NCBI GenBank assembly: GCA_943329665.2
Contig: CALQEU020000003.1
Location: 127,206-191,205 of the forward strand
Source of the DNA: JAJTFW01 sp903922455
GTDB taxonomy: Bacteria; Bacteroidota; Bacteroidia; AKYH767-A; OLB10
DNA length: 64,000 nt
Reading direction: 5' to 3'
Both the position numbers and the translations under genes were made by a program. The notes beneath the pieces are model-generated. The model was not told where the DNA came from and did no database searches. It saw only the letters and a list, made by a program, of their open reading frames with translations. Shown piece by piece: positions 59,916 through 64,000 of the stretch (its first letter is position 1; each line of letters starts with the position of its first letter).

Positions 59916-61835
59916 CTAAGCATTGGTTGTTTCCAACATCAATTCGCGCACAGAAGTAATAATAGCTTGTGCATCAAAATTACATTCGCGATAAAGTTCT
60001 TTTTGCTCACCATGTTCAATCCATGCATCGGGAATTCCTAATCGTTGAATTTGTGAACTGTAGTTATGATCAATCATAAATTCGGCGATGGCGCTACCAA
60101 ATCCACCTTGAATGCATCCATCTTCCACTGTGATAATATGCTTGAACTCTGAAAATATTTCATGCAATAAAGCAGCATCTAACGGCTTCACAAAACGCAT
60201 ATCGTAGTGCGCCGGATATAAACCTTCTTCGGCTAATTGATCGCAGGCTTGTACTGCAAAATTACCGGGATGACCAATCGTTAAAATAGCCACTTTCTCT
60301 CCTCCACGAATCTTTCTTCCTTTGCCAACTGGAATCGCTTCAAAAGGTTTGCGCCAATCAATCATGACACCGTTTCCTCTCGGATAACGTATGGAAAATG
60401 GTCCCATTCCTGGATGACTTGCAGTATACATTAAGTTACGCAACTCTTGTTCATTCATTGGAGCAGATACGACCATGTTTGGAATGCATCTAAAGAAAGC
60501 CAAATCGAAAGAACCATGATGAGTAGGCCCATCGGCACCCGCAATTCCACCACGATCGAGACAAAATACAACATGTAAATTTTGCAATGCTACATCGTGC
60601 ACCACTTGATCGTAGGCACGCTGCATAAAGCTTGAGTAAATATTACAAAAGGGAATCATGCCTTGCGTCGCTAATCCTGCAGAGAATGTTACTGCATGTT
60701 GCTCGGCAATACCTACATCGAAAGCGCGATCGGGCATGGCTTTCATCATAATGTTCAACGAACATCCGGATGGCATAGCAGGCGTAATCCCTACAATTTT
60801 ATTATTCATCTCCGCCAACTCTACCATCGTATGTCCAAAAACATCTTGGTACTTGGGAGGCTGAGGTGCAACGTTAATCGGTTTAACAATTTCACCCGTA
60901 ATTTTATCAAAAAGCCCGGGAGCATGCCATTTGGTTTGATCTTTTTCTGCTAACTCAAAACCCTTTCCTTTCACTGTAAGAACATGCAAAATTTTAGGTC
61001 CGGGAATTTTCTTGAGATCATTCATCACTTTTACCAAGTGATTTACATCGTGTCCGTCGATAGGTCCGAAGTAGCGAAACTTCAACGACTCAAACATATT
61101 ACTTTGCTTGAGTAATGCGCTCTTCATCGTACTTTCGACTTTGGAAGCTATAGCTTGTGCATTCGGTCCGAACTTAGAAATCGCTCCTAAAATCTTCCAA
61201 ACCTCATCCTTCATTTTATTGTAAGTACGACTGGTCGTGATATCGGTGAGATATTCCTTCAGCGCTCCTACATTGGGATCGATGCTCATGCAATTATCGT
61301 TGAGCACGACTAATAAATTTGAATTTTCTACTCCGCCGTGATTCAATCCTTCAAAAGCCAAACCGGCTGTCATGGCGCCATCACCGATTACGGCTACGTG
61401 CTGACGTTTCTTATCTCCTTTTAGACGAGAAGCCACCGCCATTCCGAGTGCTGCAGAGATAGAAGTAGAACTATGCCCTACTCCGAAAGTATCGTATTCA
61501 CTCTCCGATCGCTTAGGGAATCCGCTCAGCCCTTTGTAAATTCGGTTGGTATGGAAAAGATCCCTGCGACCAGTAAGAATTTTATGACCGTAAGCCTGGT
61601 GACCAACATCCCACACGAGTTGATCTACCGGGGTATTAAAAGCATAATGCAAAGCAACGGTTAACTCCACCACGCCCAGGCTTGCTCCAAAATGTCCGCC
61701 GTTAACCGATACAATATCAATAATATACTGACGCAACTCCGCACTCACCTGCTTCAATTGATCTTCCGATAAATTACGGAGATCAGCAGGAAACTGAATT
61801 TTATCAAGAAGGGGTCCGGCTTTAACCTGATGCAT
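59916..61835 (-). CDS. dxs: 1-deoxy-D-xylulose-5-phosphate synthase
   Basis: Condenses pyruvate and glyceraldehyde 3-phosphate, the first step of the MEP pathway; TPP-dependent. The TPP site is VIGDGAMTAGLAFEGLNHGG ... LNDN. The catalytic His/Glu pair includes HFGASLGVVELTVALHY near the N-terminus and GIAEQHAVTFSAGLA in the central domain. The transketolase C-terminal domain ends with EDGCIQGGFGSAIAEF. I start at the ATG at 61835 (639 residues); the TTG at 61856 overlaps a -7 box. Together with ispG the window encodes two MEP enzymes at different loci. Confidence 0.96.
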   Translation of the reverse strand: MHQVKAGPLLDKIQFPADLRNLSEDQLKQVSAELRQYIIDIVSVNGGHFGASLGVVELTVALHYAFNTPVDQLVWDVGHQAYGHKILTGRRDLFHTNRIYKGLSGFPKRSESEYDTFGVGHSSTSISAALGMAVASRLKGDKKRQHVAVIGDGAMTAGLAFEGLNHGGVENSNLLVVLNDNCMSIDPNVGALKEYLTDITTSRTYNKMKDEVWKILGAISKFGPNAQAIASKVESTMKSALLKQSNMFESLKFRYFGPIDGHDVNHLVKVMNDLKKIPGPKILHVLTVKGKGFELAEKDQTKWHAPGLFDKITGEIVKPINVAPQPPKYQDVFGHTMVELAEMNNKIVGITPAMPSGCSLNIMMKAMPDRAFDVGIAEQHAVTFSAGLATQGMIPFCNIYSSFMQRAYDQVVHDVALQNLHVVFCLDRGGIAGADGPTHHGSFDLAFFRCIPNMVVSAPMNEQELRNLMYTASHPGMGPFSIRYPRGNGVMIDWRKPFEAIPVGKGRKIRGGEKVAILTIGHPGNFAVQACDQLAEEGLYPAHYDMRFVKPLDAALLHEIFSEFKHIITVEDGCIQGGFGSAIAEFMIDHNYSSQIQRLGIPDAWIEHGEQKELYRECNFDAQAIITSVRELMLETTNA

Positions 61836-61853
61836 AGGGGCTATTGATGTTGG

Positions 61854-61861
61854 CAAAGTTA
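61854..61861 (-). promoter_or_regulatory. -7 promoter box of dxs
   Basis: TAACTTTG on the minus strand is an exact TAnnTTTG match, 18 bases before the chosen ATG. It overlaps the alternative TTG start and argues against it. Confidence 0.45.
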
Positions 61862-62050
61862 AGGAATTGTAAGCGAACGATAAACTCGGATTTATGGTGT
61901 TTTAGTATTGAATTAACAGATTAAAATGATAAAAGTTTTGATTAATTGTACTTCATGCAACTGAGTAGGCTTTAGTTAAGAGAAAAAGGCTAGGGTTTTA
62001 TAGTTTCTAGTCTCATTTAGTAAATAATCGAAACGTAGAAATCCTTTTTA

Positions 62051-62120
62051 ACACTAGAGACACAAGAGAAGACTAGAGAAGACTAGAGAAGACTAGAGAA
62101 GACTAGAAAGCACAAGAGAA
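62051..62120 (+). repeat. 10-bp tandem repeat, seven units
   Basis: Units acactagaga, cacaagagaa, gactagagaa (three times), gactagaaag and cacaagagaa. Related to the three-unit copy at 32460-32489. It lies in a 639-base gene-free stretch between dxs and asnS. Confidence 0.7.
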
Positions 62121-62166
62121 CTATTAGAGAAATATTTTTAATAATTGTCGATTTCATAAAATTCAA

Positions 62167-62312
62167 GCCTCTCCCCCTGCCCCTCTCCAGAGGATAGGGG
62201 AATCCCCAAAAAATGTCCATCATTAATAATTGACCAATTAAACAAAATTAAGTTTCTTTATTTTCAATTTAAAACATAGCCCCTCTCCTTTGGAGAGGGG
62301 TTGGGGAGAGGC
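62167..62312. repeat. Inverted pair of GC-rich palindromic repeats
   Basis: The left copy (62167-62200, GCCTCTCCCC...CTCTCCAGAGGA) and the right copy (62279-62312, CCCTCTCCTTTGGAGAGGG then TTGGGGAGAGGC) are near reverse complements around 78 AT-rich bases. Each copy is itself palindromic. Such CCTCTCC palindromes are, from memory, frequent in Bacteroidetes intergenic DNA. The arrangement resembles a small non-autonomous element. Confidence 0.6.
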
Positions 62313-62474
62313 CAGAACTCTAAAAGGTCTACAATTTATGTTATAAATACAATCATTTATTCAATAGAACATTCTTAATCGTCCTTGATTCCCTACTCAA
62401 AATGTGTTTCCTTTGCATGCTTGAAATAAGGCTTCCATTTAAAACTAAAGACTTTTATTTCAACTAATTAATTT

Positions 62475-63860
62475 ATGGAACATACTTCAGTACGAGAGCT
62501 TCTCGACGCCTCCTTCATTGGCAAAAGCGCCATTGCAAAGGGATGGGTGCGCACCAAACGTGGAAATAAAAATGTTGCCTTTATCGCTTTAAATGATGGA
62601 AGCATTATTCACAATCTACAATTGGTAGTAGACCCTTCGCAGTTTTCGGAAGAGCTTTTGAAAAGCATTGGTACGGGAGCTTGCATTCGTGCTAAAGGAA
62701 ATATTGTTGCTTCACAGGGAAGTGGTCAAGGAACAGAAATGCAAGTGCAAGAATTACTCGTGTACGGCGAAGCGGATGCAGAGACTTATCCTTTGCAGAA
62801 AAAAGGACACACCTTAGAATTTTTGCGTGAGATTGCCCACTTACGTCCGCGGACAAATACTTTCGGAGCGGTATTGCGTATTCGTCATCATCTAGCATTT
62901 GCTATTCACAAGTATTTCAACGATCGCAATTTCTTTTACTTGCATTCACCTATTATCACCGGTTCGGATGCTGAAGGGGCAGGAGAAATGTTTCATGTTA
63001 CCAACTTCGATTTAAATGCGATTCCGAAAGACGCGGAAAATAAAATTGATTATACGCAGGACTTTTTCGGAAAGGAAACGAACCTCACTGTATCAGGACA
63101 ATTGGAAGGTGAATTAGCGGCAATGGCATTGGGCAAAATTTATACGTTTGGTCCAACATTCAGAGCGGAAAACTCCAATACGCCTCGACATCTTGCCGAA
63201 TTTTGGATGATTGAACCTGAAGTAGCCTTCAATGAAATTGAAGATAACATGGACTTAGCAGAAGACATGTTAAAATATTTAGTGAAGTACGCACTCGATC
63301 ATTGCAAAGATGATGTTGAGTTTTTAAACAATATGTACGACAAAGAACTTTTAGGAAGATTGCAGCATGTGGTAGATGTACCGTTCAAAAGATTAACGTA
63401 TACAGAAGCCATCACTATTCTCGAACCGAACAGTAAAAAGTTTGAGTTTAAAGTGGAATGGGGAACAGATTTACAAAAAGAACATGAAAATTATTTAGTT
63501 GATCATTTCAAAGGTCCGGTAATTCTCACCGATTATCCAAAACACATCAAAGCGTTTTACATGAAACAAAACGATGATGGAAAAACGGTAAGAGCAATGG
63601 ATGTTCTGTTTCCGTGGATTGGCGAAATCATTGGTGGATCACAGCGTGAAGAAAACTACGACAAACTTTTACAACGCGTAAAAGAAATGGGGATCCACGA
63701 AGAAGACTTGTGGTGGTATTTAGAAACCAGAAAATTCGGAACGTGTCCGCATGCAGGTTTTGGATTAGGCTTTGAAAGATTAGTTTTATTTGTAACGGGA
63801 ATGAATAATATCAGAGATGTAATTCCGTTTCCGCGCACGCCTAAGAATGCGGAATTTTAA
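62475..63860 (+). CDS. asnS: Asparaginyl-tRNA synthetase
   Basis: Class IIb synthetase that charges tRNA-Asn. An N-terminal OB fold (about 1-100: SAIAKGWVRTKRGNKNVAFIALNDGS) binds the anticodon. The catalytic core has TGSDAEGAGEMFHVTNFD, motif 2 GPTFRAENSNTPRHLAEFWMIEPE and motif 3 GFGLGFERLVLFVTGMNNIRDVIPFPRTP. At 461 residues it is full length. LAEFWMIEPE and the absence of the aspartyl-type insert separate it from AspS. Monocistronic; a near-consensus -7 box (TTCCTTTG, 62408-62415) lies 60 bases upstream of the ATG. Confidence 0.96.
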   Translation: MEHTSVRELLDASFIGKSAIAKGWVRTKRGNKNVAFIALNDGSIIHNLQLVVDPSQFSEELLKSIGTGACIRAKGNIVASQGSGQGTEMQVQELLVYGEADAETYPLQKKGHTLEFLREIAHLRPRTNTFGAVLRIRHHLAFAIHKYFNDRNFFYLHSPIITGSDAEGAGEMFHVTNFDLNAIPKDAENKIDYTQDFFGKETNLTVSGQLEGELAAMALGKIYTFGPTFRAENSNTPRHLAEFWMIEPEVAFNEIEDNMDLAEDMLKYLVKYALDHCKDDVEFLNNMYDKELLGRLQHVVDVPFKRLTYTEAITILEPNSKKFEFKVEWGTDLQKEHENYLVDHFKGPVILTDYPKHIKAFYMKQNDDGKTVRAMDVLFPWIGEIIGGSQREENYDKLLQRVKEMGIHEEDLWWYLETRKFGTCPHAGFGLGFERLVLFVTGMNNIRDVIPFPRTPKNAEF

Positions 63861-63876
63861 AAGAATTGGTGACTTG

Positions 63877-64000
63877 GTGAATTGCTACGCCATGAAGTCT
63901 GTACGCAGTACTGTACTTCATGGGTGAATTGCTACGCCATGAAGTCTGTACGCAGTACTGTACTTCATGGGTGAATTGCTACGCCATGAAGTCTGTACGC
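63877..64000 (+). repeat. 47-bp tandem repeat with internal hairpin, cut by the window end
   Basis: Two full units (63877-63923, 63924-63970) are identical, and a third continues to the last base. Each unit holds CATGAAGT and ACTTCATG arms with GTAC/GTAC inside, forming an imperfect hairpin. There are no spacers between units. The array starts 16 bases after the asnS stop and runs off the window. Confidence 0.85.

Noticed and set aside
63877..64000. Possible CRISPR array at the window end
   Set aside because: Units are directly adjacent and identical over the full 47 bp, with no variable spacers, and no cas genes are nearby.
1..64000. tRNA, rRNA, tmRNA or riboswitch
   Set aside because: No cloverleaf with a conserved T-loop (GTTCGAATC-type) or rRNA segment was recognised in any intergenic region by eye; a covariance-model search would be needed to exclude small RNAs.

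Overview
This is an AT-rich chromosomal segment of a Bacteroidota (Bacteroidetes) bacterium. The evidence is the large number of secreted proteins carrying type IX secretion (T9SS) C-terminal sorting domains (eight loci, one frameshifted), a short 287-residue primary sigma factor of the Bacteroidetes type, promoters that fit the TAnnTTTG -7 box, a DUF349 multi-repeat protein, a GldM-like domain protein, and the acpP-fabF-rnc cluster next to purN. The order or family cannot be fixed from the sequence alone. No rRNA, tRNA, CRISPR array, prophage or intact transposase was seen.

Layout. 0-1.5 kb: 3' part of accC (biotin carboxylase) and a YdeI-like protein. 1.8-21.8 kb: T9SS client genes (a 1705-residue type B adhesin, a VPS10/BNR-repeat protein, a kelch-type protein, a LamG protein) interleaved with SRPBCC, MarC, dgkA, a DnaQ-like exonuclease, a serine hydrolase, lipB and ispG. 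21.9-24.3 kb: a UvrD-like helicase next to a decayed RhuM gene. 25-30 kb: AHSA1-like protein and two tandem M43 metalloproteases. 30-41 kb: DUF349 protein, another T9SS client, glyS, cysteine desulfurase, hemerythrin-like protein, nrdB and rpoD. 41-47.8 kb: a signalling island with a TPR histidine kinase, a lone receiver, a GldM-like protein, a REC-kinase-REC hybrid, an Hpt protein and a receiver with a C-terminal membrane anchor. 48-55 kb: nhaD, two amino-acid permeases and a TonB-dependent haem-type receptor with an unknown exported partner. 55.5-64 kb: rnc, fabF and acpP; an HNH endonuclease; purN; dxs; asnS.

How it fits together. Most genes are housekeeping: lipid synthesis (accC, acpP, fabF, dgkA), MEP isoprenoid synthesis (ispG, dxs), lipoylation (lipB), translation (glyS, asnS), purine synthesis (purN), dNTP supply (nrdB) and transcription (rpoD). 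The secreted and surface set points to a T9SS-equipped, probably surface-associated heterotroph. The 41-47.8 kb island holds every part of a multistep phosphorelay (kinase, receiver, Hpt, receiver) and is the best candidate for an undescribed system, because it includes a membrane-anchored receiver and an exported protein resembling one domain of the T9SS/gliding motor protein GldM.

The intergenic DNA is unusually rich in small repeats: a 161-bp MITE-like element with 23-bp terminal inverted repeats, a 42-bp dispersed repeat (three copies), heptamer-periodic TAGATNN arrays that start at or near the TAG stop codon of four genes, a 10-bp repeat family (two loci), GC-rich inverted pairs, 14-bp repeats that truncate a gene, and a 47-bp tandem hairpin repeat running off the window end.
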